Source: Apostichopus japonicus (lineage: Eukaryota; Echinodermata; Holothuroidea; Aspidochirotida; Stichopodidae). From it: DNA of 64,000 nucleotides. Position numbers and translations under genes: made by a program. The stretch covers positions 11,366,501-11,430,500 of the forward strand of contig NC_092575.1 in the NCBI RefSeq assembly GCF_037975245.1, written 5' to 3'. The notes under the pieces are model-generated. The model worked only from the letters and a program-made list of their open reading frames with translations, was not told the origin of the DNA and did no database searches. Positions 24,752 through 37,798 of this stretch are shown here, in pieces (the first letter of the stretch is position 1; each line of letters begins with the position of its first letter).

Positions 24752-25094
24752 AGTAGTATAGTATGCCTATTTCGCACCCCTTTTGGAGGTGGAGGTGGAA
24801 TGGATTAGTTGGGGGCGTCCTTCGTGTAGGGTTCGGTTCTGTCAGCCCTATGAGAGGTGCGAACAATGCACTCATTGCTTTAATTATAATTATTATTTTT
24901 AACTTTGCTGTATCCTATTTAAGTATATAAAAATAATATAATAATAATAGCTTATTAAACTTCGTGATTGTTAAAACACAACAAACGCAAACATAGCAGA
25001 TAAAAAAAAAAATGAAATATTTTAATCATTTATTTTCCTTTTAAAGATTACTTTCAAAAAATGATTGAACAAACAAAGTTCCAGTTATGTTTCA

Positions 25095-25908
25095 GGGGGG
25101 GGATATGACCTTGTTGACTATCTAAGCGTAGCGCCACCATGAGTTGGCGCGAAGCGTACAAGAAGATTTTGGGATTAACAAACCCTCTAGTTGGCCGGAA
25201 ACGGCACTTCCCGAGGTTTCCAAGCGGCATATACCCAACTTTAAAATAGGGATATCGTGTCCGAAATATCTCATAATCAGGATCCAAAATACTTTTTTTT
25301 TGATTTCGGGTGTTATTTTGGGAAAATTGTCCCTGTCAATCTTGTTTCAGGCGCTACGTTAGAATGTTCGAGAGCTCTTTTATATTATTCGATGAAGAAA
25401 ATGTCCTCATGCAGGCTATTATAGGCCTATACACATGCAATACACAATTACACATAGTTACATTCCTAGGTACCGATTGCTAGGGCATCCAGGTGAAACG
25501 TGTATTAAGCATTACCCTGGTAACATGAGATTCTCAGCTGTTCGAGGGAACATGTACGTGTGTAGGCCTACTATAGGGCCTATATGAATACTATGAGGTG
25601 CATATATGTACTATATCAATACCGTGTGCGCAATAATAAATTTTGTTGTTATAGGGCCAATGAAGCCTACAGTCAACTATTCTTGCTTTATAAAGACGGT
25701 TTATTTGAAAAGATCGCACTGCGTTTATGGTAGGCGAGAAATGAAGCTAAAAAAGAGCCGTACATTCACGATGATGCATAAATGTAGGGATGAAAATATT
25801 CTTATCCCTGGCATTTGGTGGGGGGGGGGGGGATATGGTGTATTACATCCCCTCCACCCATTTTCATGGGGGATATATCCCCCTTCCCCCCCCCCAGGAT
25901 CGCCGCCC
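25095..25908. mobile_element. Extra ~0.8-kb segment in the left arm
   Basis: Between 'gttatgtttcag' and 'gtgaaacgtatgacgcc' the left arm has 0.8 kb where the right arm has only about 70 bp of different sequence (about 35749-35812). The segment starts with a G run followed by 'gatatgacc' and ends in C runs with 'caggatcgccgccc'. It also carries the GGCGC module at 25118-25165. This suggests a transposon related to the hAT-like elements here, but the junctions are not clean and no duplication is visible. Confidence 0.5.
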
Positions 25909-28616
25909 ATGGTGAAACGTATGACGCCAATAAATTTTCTCTTTTATATAGCTAATGTACGGATGACTATAATTAATTGTTGATTAAAAAATGTTTTGTT
26001 TTTAATTTTTAAATGATTTACCACATTTTGTGACTTTCCTCCTTGATTTTAACATTAACCAATGTTTTCTCATCCTGTACTGTTTTGAATATTATCTGGA
26101 AACCTATTTTAAAAGTATGATAACGGGTTAGGAAGTATAAACCAATGGAATATGAACGATTTTAACCTATATCGGGTACTTTACTGGTAAGGTACATTTC
26201 TGTTTTATTCGAAAAGTATGATAACTAAAGAAGTTAAGAGTCATTCGATGAACATGTTCAACTGATGTACTTTTATTACATAATATTCTAATAATATACT
26301 ACAAATCGTTTGTTGTCAATATACCGAGAAGTTACAAAAGGCAATATACAGTAAATACATATTTGCAAATATCCAGTTTGTGGCTTAACAGGATCTAGTA
26401 AATAAATATTAAAACAATTTCTGAGGGTGGATTAAAGTTATGTAGTAAAGAAATGTCGTTAAACATATAATGGGTGGATTAAAGTGATGTATATAACTAG
26501 ATTAATATTTTTGGACATACTATGCATGACTAAAAGTAACAGAGTAAACAAATATCACTTAACATACACTCTGTGAAATAAAGTGATATAGAATCTCGTT
26601 CTAACCATAAATGTCTTCGCTCGTTTACATTGTTTATAATGTACCAGTCAGTTTTCCCGAGTTAATTTGCTTGTATATTAAATAATCCAAATGATTTTTT
26701 TTGACAAATGATTTGTAACTTTCCACTTATGAAAAATGGTTTCCTTCTTAAAGGAGTTAAAATATATTTGTATTACTAATTATATTCCTTTCAACATTTA
26801 CTTCGTTTTTGGTTCCCACTATTTTAGTAAAATCTAAAAGTTTCATCAAATTATACTTACTACCACCAAGTTTTTAAAATGCACGTGTATGTCCACAGTT
26901 ATGTGGACATGGTGCATTGTTTGATCCAATGAGTGATACTTTTACAAGCAAACGATTAACATTGGATTTTAGTTAATCATCTAAGAAGTCTTGTTCACAT
27001 AGGTTTCTCTTCACTGATTTCTGCCACGTTACAAATTTTATCTCGCATAGAGATAAAGAAAAATAGATTATTGTAATGCTATCCCTGTCTATGTTTATAT
27101 CATAGAATGATTAAGCCCATACTTTGTATTATTGTTTCTTCTTTAATTTATACAGTAGCTTGGATCATGGTAGATGGATACATCGCATACACAGGTTACT
27201 GTAGCCAACCACAAGTTGGATTCTCCCGTCGTCTCTGATTGTACTCTCTGTCACTGGAAAGACAAATGAGTGTCAAGATAGATGGCGTCATCACCGACAT
27301 AACTAAGGAAGGAAAGTTCAGCAATTGTTGTCATGATTGTTAATAGTCTCAAGGTCGAAAGAAGGTTACATTTCCGTGATTGCTACAGCTTTCAGTATCT
27401 GGCTCTAGAAATACTCTCATGGTGATAAACAATACGGTGGCTTACGTGGTGAATGGTAAGATGAGTGAGTGCTAACCATCATTGAGGATTCATAATGATA
27501 AATAGACAGAGATGGAATCATCAAATAATGTACAGGGATATATTCCTACTGTAGGTTATTGCATTTTTTATAACTACGATTTTTACAGTTTTGTAATAAT
27601 GTTTCAATATTGCAAATGGCTTGACTTTACTTGAAGGCTACGATATATCAATCAGTATAAAGTATGAACTATGTGTATAGTCGTATGGTGTTGACCTAGT
27701 AATAAATCTTGTTATGGCATAAAATGTTGACCATTCTAATCTTACTAAAACAAATAAGTTACAATAGTATTCATTGGTTGGATCATACTTTTCGAGATGA
27801 CGGAATGAGTAAGAATTGTTGGTGTTATGCTTTTTCGTGTCCAAAACAATAAACAAAGTGTTTTACACCATATCATTATTTATAGTAAGTAATGTGTATT
27901 TTATCGGAAGTTTTATGACAGAAATTAGTCGTTGAGATCAATGATGTTGCTTATTATACAAAATCTCTGACCAGCTTGACCAAATTAAACTTTAATTATT
28001 GCACTTTTAATACAGTTCTACTTTTTAATATAATTTACATCAAGAAACCATGTTTACCCAAAATGTCCATGGCAATAGTGAAATATCATGACGCTCATGA
28101 GGTATATTCCCGTGACCAGTTAAACTCACATTGATAGAACAATAGTGCATTGTTCATAACTAAATCAAGTATAAGTTAGATACTATAGACTGCAAACATT
28201 TAAAATTGAACATATGCCTCATTTATTTCGATTTTTCATGGTATTGTTTTGTATTTTTTTCAATGTATATACAGTATCGGATTGTCTGTGCAGACTTAAG
28301 AATTAACAGTTAAGCAATCAAATGAAATTCAGAAAGAGAGATTACTTAGAAGTTAATTTGAAATATTTCTCCTCTACCTTTGTTTTCTTAAGCAAGTCAT
28401 TTGCGCGAGGAGGGAAGGGGTTGGGAGAAGGAAAAAGAAAGTATCCATTGCCTGGCACTTGTTTGTTAATACAAAGGTTCAGCTGGTTAAGCATTGTCGA
28501 GAAGTGTATAGGGATATCTACAGTATTGAAAAAAAGTGTACCAATTTTTTCAGAACGTTTCACACCGTTATACCGTTATACATAAAACTACGATATCGGA
28601 TGTAATGTGTACGCTG

Positions 28617-29132
28617 GTAATATCATGGTAAAACTGCGGTAAATTTACCGCGGTAAATGTACCGCACTTTTACCATACTTTTACCGCCGTAATACCATGG
28701 TAAAACTGCGGTAAATGTACCACGGTTGATTTTACCACAATTTTACCACACATTTACCCTATTTACCACACATTTACCATAGTTTACATTTTTTGCTGGG
28801 GCCTAACACAACATGTTATGAAGTCAGTTCGTAGAAAGGCATTATATCGTTTATTCAGCATTGTATAATGTAACTACGTATGCAAATTTTGGAGTGAATC
28901 GTCTCGATATATTCTTACTGGCTTTGTCGACTTAAAGAAAATATCCAGATTAAGACGCTGGCAGTATATAACATTCCAGTCATTACCAAGGGCTGTCATT
29001 ATCGCAGATGTTCTTATCGTTAAGTCTAGCCCTCCATAGCTTACCATATCTAGGCGTATCATAATACATACACAACTTTCTACATGCTTATCACTACTGC
29101 TTGATTCATTCTTTGTATTTGGTTGTCTATTG
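28617..29132. other. Spacer of the large element, left half
   Basis: From 28617 to about 28800 the sequence is built from GGTAAA/TTTACC motifs in both orientations ('ggtaaaactgcggtaaat', 'ttaccacacatttacc'), giving strong self-complementarity. The remainder is unique AT-rich DNA. A 62-codon minus-strand frame at 28874-29062 is not recognised. Confidence 0.5.
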
Positions 29133-30042
29133 CCTAGGTTCTCAACCTTTTTCTATCCAGGGACCCCTTGAGATAAACTGAAATGTTTGGAGGACCCCCG
29201 GACAGTGACCGTCGGCCTGGCGAGGGGTATAAGGGGAGGGGGTTTTCCCCGTCCCCTTTTGAATTTTTGTCAATATTTGAGGGTCAGATGCGAAATGGTG
29301 CATTATTTTGTGACTTTTGAAGTAAATTTATGTTGAACTTCAAGAATTTATGTTTAGAAATGCATTTTTCTGGGCCTGGAATGCAGTTTTCCTAGACCTG
29401 CAAGTATTGCTAGGCATAGGGTTACTTGGAAATTCTTACTTTCAAATGATATATTTCCCAATTACATTTTAATATGGAAGCGATCAGTTGTCAGATACAA
29501 ACTGGTTGATTCTGCATGAGGTCAGGAGAATTATGTGTTTTCTTTGTCAGAGATAGCTGCAAATGGCACCGTTTTTTGGTGTCAAATCCAAGTTAGTTAT
29601 AACTTATCCTCCACCAAAGCCTTATAACTACCGCGCTTCGCTGTGTCAACAGTGAGCAACACATCATAGTTATTGCTCTGCATATTAGGATGTATAGTGT
29701 GCAGTTAAGTTGTACACAACACTCGGGTGGCATGTTATCCATACCTCACCGAATGTATACCAATGAGAAACTATATTACTTGTTTTCATCGGGGAACGCA
29801 CGATTCAACATTTATCGACTACTGACGATACGGTCTGATCATCAGGGTCCGACGTATTGACGGCTAAGCCTAACCTAGATTTCTAGAGGCATACATACTT
29901 CTTCCTTCGACTATATCTCTCATTCCATTCACGAACCTCTTCGGCTTTCGCGGACCCTTATTTTTTCACGGACCCCCTGCGGACCCCTTTGCCCTCACGG
30001 ACCCCCAAATAAATTTCACGGACCCTAGGTTGAGTAACCTGG
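29133..30042. mobile_element. hAT-type non-autonomous element, 910 bp
   Basis: The ends CCTAGGTTCTCAACC and (inverted) CCAGGTTACTCAACC are flanked by an exact 8-bp duplication GTCTATTG (29125-29132 and 30043-30050). Subterminal 'cagggaccccttgag' and 'cggacccctttgcc' blocks are typical of this hAT group. No transposase is seen. Confidence 0.9.
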
Positions 30043-30050
30043 GTCTATTG

Positions 30051-31023
30051 TATAGGTCATACAATTTGGTATACAGGATGTTTGCTCTACTCGTATGAAT
30101 GTTCAGAGCTGATCACAGGATGTTCGGAAGTGTCCGGTTTCTATTTTCGAAACTAATCATGAGATATTATATAAGCAACAAATGTATTACTCTTAAAGTG
30201 ATAATATTGGATTGCCGGATGGATAAAGGTTATCGGATATACTCAGGAAACGATGCGAACTTCCCGTGTAGTTGTTTCAAGTAACATACTGTAGTGCACA
30301 CAATGGCGTATTACTTGAGCCCTGTACGTCAATACCCTAGATCAGTCAGTGTGCATTGAATGCTAAGTTCACAGTTTTATTTGCAAGTTCACTGTACTGT
30401 TTTTGATATTTTCAACTTACCTTTTACGCTTTTTGAAGTATAAAGTATATTTGTTGTGATCTGTCCTTGCCATCGGAGTTGTACACCCCTTTGTCGTTCT
30501 GAAATACCTAGAAATTTTAAGTAAATATATATTAACATAGGACAGTAAGTTACTATTGATCAGCTTGTAACTCAGAACTGTGGTGACCAAATATATTTCT
30601 TGGCCAACACGGACTGACTAGACTTTACAACATGGTAGTGATATTTTGTGCCAAAGGATATCTCATTGACACTCTTTACAATATTAATATTCTTTACCAA
30701 AGGTCCCCCTACGCCCCTACCAGAGTGAATAGGCCCCTTGAAATTCTTAGGCTCATGCCAACTGGCCCATCTACCCTCCTCCTTCTCTGGCCTGCCCCAG
30801 AAGCGTGGATCTATAGACCCCTGACGTTTTATTCAACCGTGGTATCCCGTACTCATTAGTTCCCTGCCGGTTGATTCAAACATTCTTTTGTCAACGGATT
30901 ACAATTGATAGACTGATTCATTATTTCTACATGATAATTGAATGGATGCTAACAACCCTTTGTTTTATTTCTCTGTTTCTCCAATTGACGAAACAGTACG
31001 TTCACTGTATATTTTAAGTTATG
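30051..31023. other. Spacer of the large element, right half
   Basis: Unique sequence without a recognisable gene. The 61- to 75-codon frames here do not resemble known proteins. A C-rich patch lies at about 30695-30830. Confidence 0.4.
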
Positions 31024-31369
31024 CAGCGTACACATTACAACCAATATCGTAGTTTTATGTATATTGCATGTGAAACGGTCTGAAAAAATTGGTACACCTT
31101 TTTTTCAATGCTATAGATATCCCTTTACACTTCTCGACAATGCTAAACCAGCTGAACCTTTGTATTAACAAACAAGTGCCAGGCAATGGATACTCTCTTT
31201 TTCCTTCTCCCAACCCCTTCACCCCTCGCGCAAATGACTTGCTTAAGGAAACAAAGGTAGAGGAGAAATATTTTAAATTAACTTCTAAGTAATCTCTCTT
31301 TCTGAATTTCATTTGATTGCTTAACTGTTAATTCTTAAGTCTGCACAGACAATAAGACAATCCGATACT

Positions 31370-33413
31370 CAGGCGTGTATCCAGGGGGGCGTTGGGGGCG
31401 CCCCCCCCCCCGGGTAAGAAACAGAGGAGAGAAAAAAAGAGAAGAAAAAAGGGAAAAAAGGGGGAGAGGAGGAAGGAGAGGAAGGAAGGGAAAAGAAAAA
31501 GAAGAAAGAGAGAAAAAGGAGAATAAAATCCAAGAAATCCCAAGGGCACTGTACTGTATGGATATCTAGCAATATCTAGATGAAAATCCGAAGATCTTCC
31601 CTAAACTGAAGGCAGATAGAGAATCGAAGCCTTCAGTGTGTAGCCTAATGAACTTGAAACTGTGCGTCTTTCGAAATGAAAAGAATGTGGGGCAAAGTAG
31701 CGTAACTCCTATGGGCTCGGACCGTGCTGAGCCGGTGGCCCCGACCAAAAGGGGGCCCCTGCTATACTGATGCACAGAAAAAGTGTACCTCTTTGGATAG
31801 GGAGGGCCCGTTTACTGGAAAAGAAAAATTCATGCAAGACTGAAAAAGACAATATACATATATTTACGTGATACGGAATACGGACATCATGATCATGGGC
31901 TTATTGGGTATTAATGTCTGTATCGAGCTAGTTGTGTTATTTATTATTATAATGAAAACAAAGTATATTATTTAAAACCCAATTCCAGCCAATGTTGTAC
32001 TAGGTAAAATATCGGGACATATGATTTTTTTTTAAATTCTAAAACAATAACCCAATATCCAACAGACTTGAAACTGCGTTCATTTGAAAAAGAAGGCAGA
32101 GCTTTCATATAAGTATAATAATAAAATGTAAGAATAAAGATGCCTTCGGTGTATCTGGTAATTAAAAAAGCACCTTAATTAGGCTTAGATGGAGACAAAG
32201 TTTCAGCCGAAATTAGGCATATGCTTAGGTTTGATTACTGTATTTGTACAGTAGTCTCCATTATACTCCATACAGCAGGGGGAGGGGGCACTTGCCCGCC
32301 CCTACTGGAAAATCCAAAATTAAAAAAAAGTTAAGTATTTGACATTTCAATGATTTCCCCCATCCAACATTTTCTCTAGTCATGTTCATTGCATACGGAC
32401 CCATAATGAATTTCTGAAATTATTAAAAGTCAAAATCCTAAGACATGAGATCTCAAAATAACCGATGTGTAACTTCAACTTGAATGGGAAGTGTCTTTTC
32501 CGACGATCTAGGAGTATTTTTTGGCATAAAAAGCATTGTAAGCTCCGCGCCAACCGATGGTGGCGCTCCGCTTAGATAGTATCAAGTGATGTGTTACACC
32601 TATATGACCTACTGAGCCCCCCACCCTTGTAAACATTTCTATGGACTCCCTTGCTTGGACCTCCTGATAGTGGACCCTTTGAGCCAGTAGCCCCCCCCCC
32701 CAGGCTCATCGTTACGCCACTGGTGGAGCATTGCAAAATAAACAGATGATAGTTATTTATATCAGTCTCATTTCAATTATTCGAATTTTTAAAGCAAACA
32801 GCAGATATCACATCATAATCAGTGAGCATGAAAATGGCGTTCTGGGACGAACAGCCTCCAAACTGTAGATGTATTCGGTTTCGGAAATGTCTGGTATTTC
32901 CTTCAACGAAGTTTTATAGTAGCCGTTATAAGAAGTTTTAATATTTGTACACCAATAAATTAAATGTGTCTGAATTTTCAAAATTCCCTGAGCAACATTA
33001 TGGGTATGTTTTGAAGTGAATTTTTTCACGAGAATTGTGAATTTTCAAATTCTGAACGAATAATGGGCTTAAAACCTTGAAAAGTGGGGCATACGGGTAT
33101 TGTGGGCCGCGACGTAGAATCCCCTACAAAAAGCAATGGTCCACATGAGATGCGACGAGGTCGAACATAATGTGTGACTGGTGACAATCTTCAAAATGGT
33201 TATGGATGAAAAAAAACTATTGGGAAAATTCTCGGTTCTCAGGCAAAAGTGTACATCTTGTTGGTCATATCAAGCCCAAAAAGTGCTGTTTCCGGTGATC
33301 TGGGGTGTGTCAAAACCAGAACTTTTCTTGTGCGCTGCGCACCAACTGATGGTGGCGCTCCGCTTAGATAGTAATTCGCGCCCCCGGGTTAGAAAATCAT
33401 GGATATGCCCCTG
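31370..33413. mobile_element. hAT-like element, 2.04 kb, in the right arm
   Basis: It belongs to the same family as 15840-17787: left end CAGGCGTGTATCCAGG, right end 'catggatatgcccctg'. The duplication GATACT flanks it at 31364-31369 and 33414-33419. The left arm preserves the uninterrupted target in inverted form near 28270-28280, so the insertion is proven by an internal empty site. It contains a purine-rich block after the left end and two GGCGC modules (32537-32580, 33327-33372). A possible further nested insert lies at about 31696-32722, with ends 'agtagcgtaactcc' and 'gttacgccactgg'. Confidence 0.9.
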
Positions 33414-36180
33414 GATACTGTAGATACATTGAACAAAATACAAAACAATACCATGAAAAATCGAAATAAATGAGGCATATGTTCAATTTTAAATGTTTGC
33501 AGTCTATAGTATCTAACTTATACTTGATTTAGTTTTGAACAATGCACTATTGTTCTATCAATGTGAGTTTAACTGGTCACGGGAATATACCTCATGAGCG
33601 TCATGATATTTCACTATTGCCATGGACATTTTGGGTAAACATGGTTTCTTGATGTAAATTATATTAAAAAGTAGAACTGTATTAAAAGTGCAATAATTAA
33701 AGTTTAATTTGGTCAAGCTGGTCAAAGATTTTGTATAATAAGCAACATCATTGATCTCAACGACTAATTTCTGTCATAAAACTTCCGATAAAATACACAT
33801 TACTTACTATAAATAATGATATGGTGTAAAACACTTTGTTTATTGTTTTGGACACGAAAAAGCATAGCACCAACAATTCTTACTCATTCCGTCATCTCGA
33901 AAAGTATGATCCAACCAATGAATACTATTGTAACTTATTTGTTGTAGTAAGATTAGAATGGTCAACATTTTATGCCATAACAAGATTTATTACTAGGTCA
34001 ACACCATACGACTATACACATAGTTCATACTTTATACTGATTGATATATCGTAGCCTTCAAGTAAAGTCAAGCCATTTGCAATATTGAAATATTATTACA
34101 AAACTGTAAAAATCGTAGTTATAAAAAATGCAATAACCTACAGTAGGAATATATCCCTGTACATTATTTGATGATTCCATCTCTGTCTATTTATCATTAT
34201 GAATCCTCAATGATGGTTAGCACTCATTCATCTTACCATTCACCACGTAAGCCACGTAAGCCACCGTATTGTTTATCACCATGAGAGTATTTCTAGAGCC
34301 AGATAATGAAAGCTGTAGCAATCACGGAAATGTAACCTTCTTTCGACCTTGAGACTATTAACAATCATGACAACAATTGCTGAACTTTCCTCCCTTAGTT
34401 ATGTCGGTGATGACGCCATCTATCTTGACACTCATTTGTCTTTCCAGTGACAGAGAGTACAATCAGAGACGACGGGAGAATCCAACTTGTGGTTGGCTAC
34501 AGTAACCTGTGTATGCGATGTATCCATCTACCATGATCCAAGCTACTGTATAAATTAAAGAAGAAACAATAATACAAAGTATGGGCTTAATCATTCTATG
34601 ATATAATCATAGACAGGGATAGCATTACAATAATCTATTATATTTTATCTCTATGCGAGATAAAATTTGTAACGTGGCAGAAATCAGTGAAGAGAAACCT
34701 ATGTGAACAAGACTTCTTAGATGATTAACTAAATTCCAATGTTAATCGTTTGCTTGTAAAAGTATCACTCATTGGATCAAACAATGCACTATGTCCACAT
34801 AACTGTGGACATACACGTGCATTTTAAAAACTTGGTAGTAGTAAGTATAATTTGATGAAACTTTTAGATTTTACTAAAATAGTGGGAACCAAAAACGAAG
34901 TAAATGTTGAAAGGAATATAATTAGTAATACAAATATATTTTAACTCCTTTAAGAAGGAAACCATTTTTCATAAGTGGAAAGTTACAAATCATTTGTCAA
35001 AAAAAATCATTTGGATTATTTAATATACAAGCAAATTAACTCGGGAAAACTGACTGGTACATTATAAACAATGTAAACGAGCGAAGACATTTATGGTTAG
35101 AACGAGATTCTATATCACTTTATTTCACAGAGTGTATGTTAAGTGATTTTTGTTTACTTTGTTACTTTTAGTCATGCATAGTATGTCCAAAAATATTAAT
35201 CTAGTTATATACATAACTTTAATCCACCCTCAGAAATTGTTTTAATATTTATTTACTAGATCCTGTTAAGCCACAAACTGGATATTTGCAAATATGTATT
35301 TACTGTATATTGCCTTTTGTAACTTCTCGGTATATTGACAACAAACGATTTGTAGTATATTATTAGAATATTATGTAATACAAGTACATCAGTTGAACAT
35401 GTTCATCGAATGACTCTTAACTTCTTTAGTTATCATACTTTTCGAATAAAAAAAAAATGTACCTTACCAGTAAAGTACCCGATAAAGGTTAAAGTCGTTC
35501 ATATTCCATTGGTTTATACTTCCTAACCCGTTATCATACTTTTAAAATAGGTTTCCAGATAAAATTCAAAACAGTACAGGATGAGAAAACATTGGTTAAT
35601 GTTAAAAATCAAGGAGGAAAGTCACAAAATGTGGTAAATCATTTAAAAATTAAAAACAAAACATTTTTTAATCAACAATTAATTATAGTCATCCGTACAT
35701 TAGCTATATAAAAGAGAAAATTTATTGGCGTCATACGTTTCACTGTTGCCTGGCATTTTTCTCTCCGTTAACGTATAACTTTTAGACACATTGTAAAATA
35801 ATTGTTCTGAAACATAACTGGAACTTTGTTTGTTCAATCATTTTTTGAAAGTAATCTTTTAAAGGAAAATAAATGATTAAAATATTTCAACATTTTTGTT
35901 TTATCTGCTTTGTTTGCGTTTGTTGTGTTTTAACAATCATGAAGTTTAATAAGCTATTTTTATTATTATTATTATTATTATATTTTTAAATACTTAAATA
36001 GGATAAAGCAAAGTTAAAAATAATAAATATAATAAAAGCAATGAGTTCATTGTTCGAACCTCTCATAGGGCTGACAGCACCGTACCCTACACGAAGGACG
36101 CCCCAACTAATCCACCTCATTCCACCTCCACCTCCACCTCCAAAAGGGGTGCGAAAAGGGCATACTATACTACTCACCTT

Positions 36181-36380
36181 CTCTTTGGAACGAACTCCCA
36201 TTTCACTTTCGTGACTCTCCCTCCCTTTGTACTTTCAAGAGACAACTTAAAACATTTCGGTTTGATTCCTAGTTTCATTTTCCCATTGGTTTCCTGTGTC
36301 TCTTTCCGACTTTGTAAAGCGCTTTGAAACGCTGTATTAAGCGCTATATGAAATATAATTTATTATTAATATTATTATTC
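36181..36380 (+). pseudogene. LINE 3' end, continuation of the copy split at 24751
   Basis: Directly after the second CACCTT the frame reads LWNELPFHFR, then S-P-S-L-C-T-F-K-R-Q-L-K-T, the usual C-terminal end of CR1/L2-like polymerases. With one CACCTT removed it continues the frame ending FSVTAP at 24750. The 3' part 'aagcgctatatgaaatat' and a run of TTATTA/ATT triplets form a typical LINE tail. Confidence 0.9.
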
Positions 36381-37798
36381 AAAACAATCACAATTCAAGA
36401 AGACTGCAACACGAATTTAAAGCTTTTTACGAACACCTACCGTGAAGGCATCATGAACCAGCTACTGTGATAAACTCCTGTGTCACCAAAGAAAAAAAGC
36501 TGCCCCTTCCAGGCTATTAATACTGAAAGTTCCACATGTTATAATTTAGAACACACTCAGCCAATAATTTAATAAAAATCTGGGTATAAAATACCATTTT
36601 CCTGTGCCGTGTGTAACTAACTATTTCGGGCGTCTTTGCCTGAATTCTTTCCGCCCCTCCTAACGAAGTGGTCACCTGAGATGTTAACGTGTGACTGACT
36701 ATCTAGCAGCAATATTTAAACTATCCCCAGATCCTTAGCATTCTTGAGCGGAATGAAATAAAGGGGATTTGTCTAATTCCTAGCCTTAACTGGCTTAACA
36801 TACTTGCTTTCGAGATGGCTGCATCTGAACAATAACTTACTATTAGGAACTATATTAGGCATTTCTTAGAGCTGACTATAATAAGATGCACAAGAGAGGA
36901 GCATAAGAATTGTTTTGAAGTTCAAATGACAGACAGTTAAGAGTTTCAGGCTTTTAGTTTAGAGTTTCTGATTCTAATGTGACATCCTGATATGGATGAA
37001 TTGAGTGTTAATCCAGTCAACTGAACAGGTGACATACGGCGATCAAGAATGTTATCGACTTAGGGACAAGGCACAGAGATATGGTTCCCAACTAAAATTG
37101 TGGAATGCTGTTCTCCTTGGAATAAGTATTACGTCTACCAACAGAATGCCTCTTAAAAAAAGTATTCATAGGAATACCTAAAACCACTGCACCACATCTT
37201 TGATATATTTATATATATATATATACACCGACGGGAAGACAGGCAGTTTCTCATGAGAAACTCTGCGAAAGTCCGTCTTACCAATGGACCGATTGAACTC
37301 CAGCGGTTAGAAGACAGAAAGTTACCTTCTTCCTTTCACACTTATCCCCATTTCAACTCTTGAAATTGTCTATAAATTTGGACAACTGCAAATATAAAAT
37401 GTTGGCCCCTCCTCGTAGTTGATTACATTTCAAGAGCGGGGCACACCATATAACATATTTATAATTTTTTCTAAAGGTTTTGATTTTGTAAATGAAAATT
37501 TGAGATAAAGAAATGGACTGGAGCGGGACATATATAAATACTTAAGTTTGACTCTCATTCTCAAATGTCAACAGGTATCTTGTAAATAGTGTAGCCTACA
37601 TAGCTTTGAGATATACTTAACAGTAGTATATATCGTGCTACTTCAACCCCCCCCCCCCCTCTCAGGACTTCAAACGGGGCCAACTCGGGGCCCCCGTTTA
37701 TTTTTAGCATTCCATCAAGAGTCCAAACAATGTACAATTCATAATAACATATACTTTATGACCATTAGTCAATATTATCAACAACAACCAATAAATCA
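36381..37798. other. Intergenic, perfect palindrome and possible LINE scrap
   Basis: Positions 37245-37262 (AGTTTCTCATGAGAAACT) form a perfect 18-bp palindrome just after a short TA run. Around 37060-37160 a frame with L-K-L-W-N-A-V-L-L-G-I hints at another LINE 3' scrap, but too weakly to call. A C run with 'gggggcccccg'-like sequence sits at 37650-37700. Confidence 0.45.

Larger units (their letters stand above)
24752..36174. mobile_element. 11.4-kb element with giant inverted arms and 6-bp target duplication (Polinton/Maverick-like ends)
   Basis: The ends AGTAGTATAGTATGCC and GGCATACTATACTACT are exact inverted copies, flanked by the direct repeat CACCTT (24746-24751 and 36175-36180). The left arm (24752-28616) and right arm (31024-36174) are reverse complements along their length apart from later insertions: about 0.8 kb in the left arm (25095-25908) and 2.04 kb in the right (31370-33413). 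A 72-codon frame at 27638-27856 (minus) recurs at 33836-34054 (plus) with two residue changes. Terminal AG/CT, a 6-bp duplication and long inverted repeats are the hallmarks of Polintons. However, no polymerase B, integrase, protease or ATPase gene is seen, and arms of ~3 kb are longer than the usual few hundred bases. I infer a non-autonomous derivative or a new foldback group. The ~2.4-kb spacer holds a hAT MITE. Confidence 0.85.

Noticed and set aside
37060-37160. Possible LINE C-terminal scrap (LKLWNAVLLGI)
   Set aside because: Only a few residues fit the family pattern and there is no supporting context.
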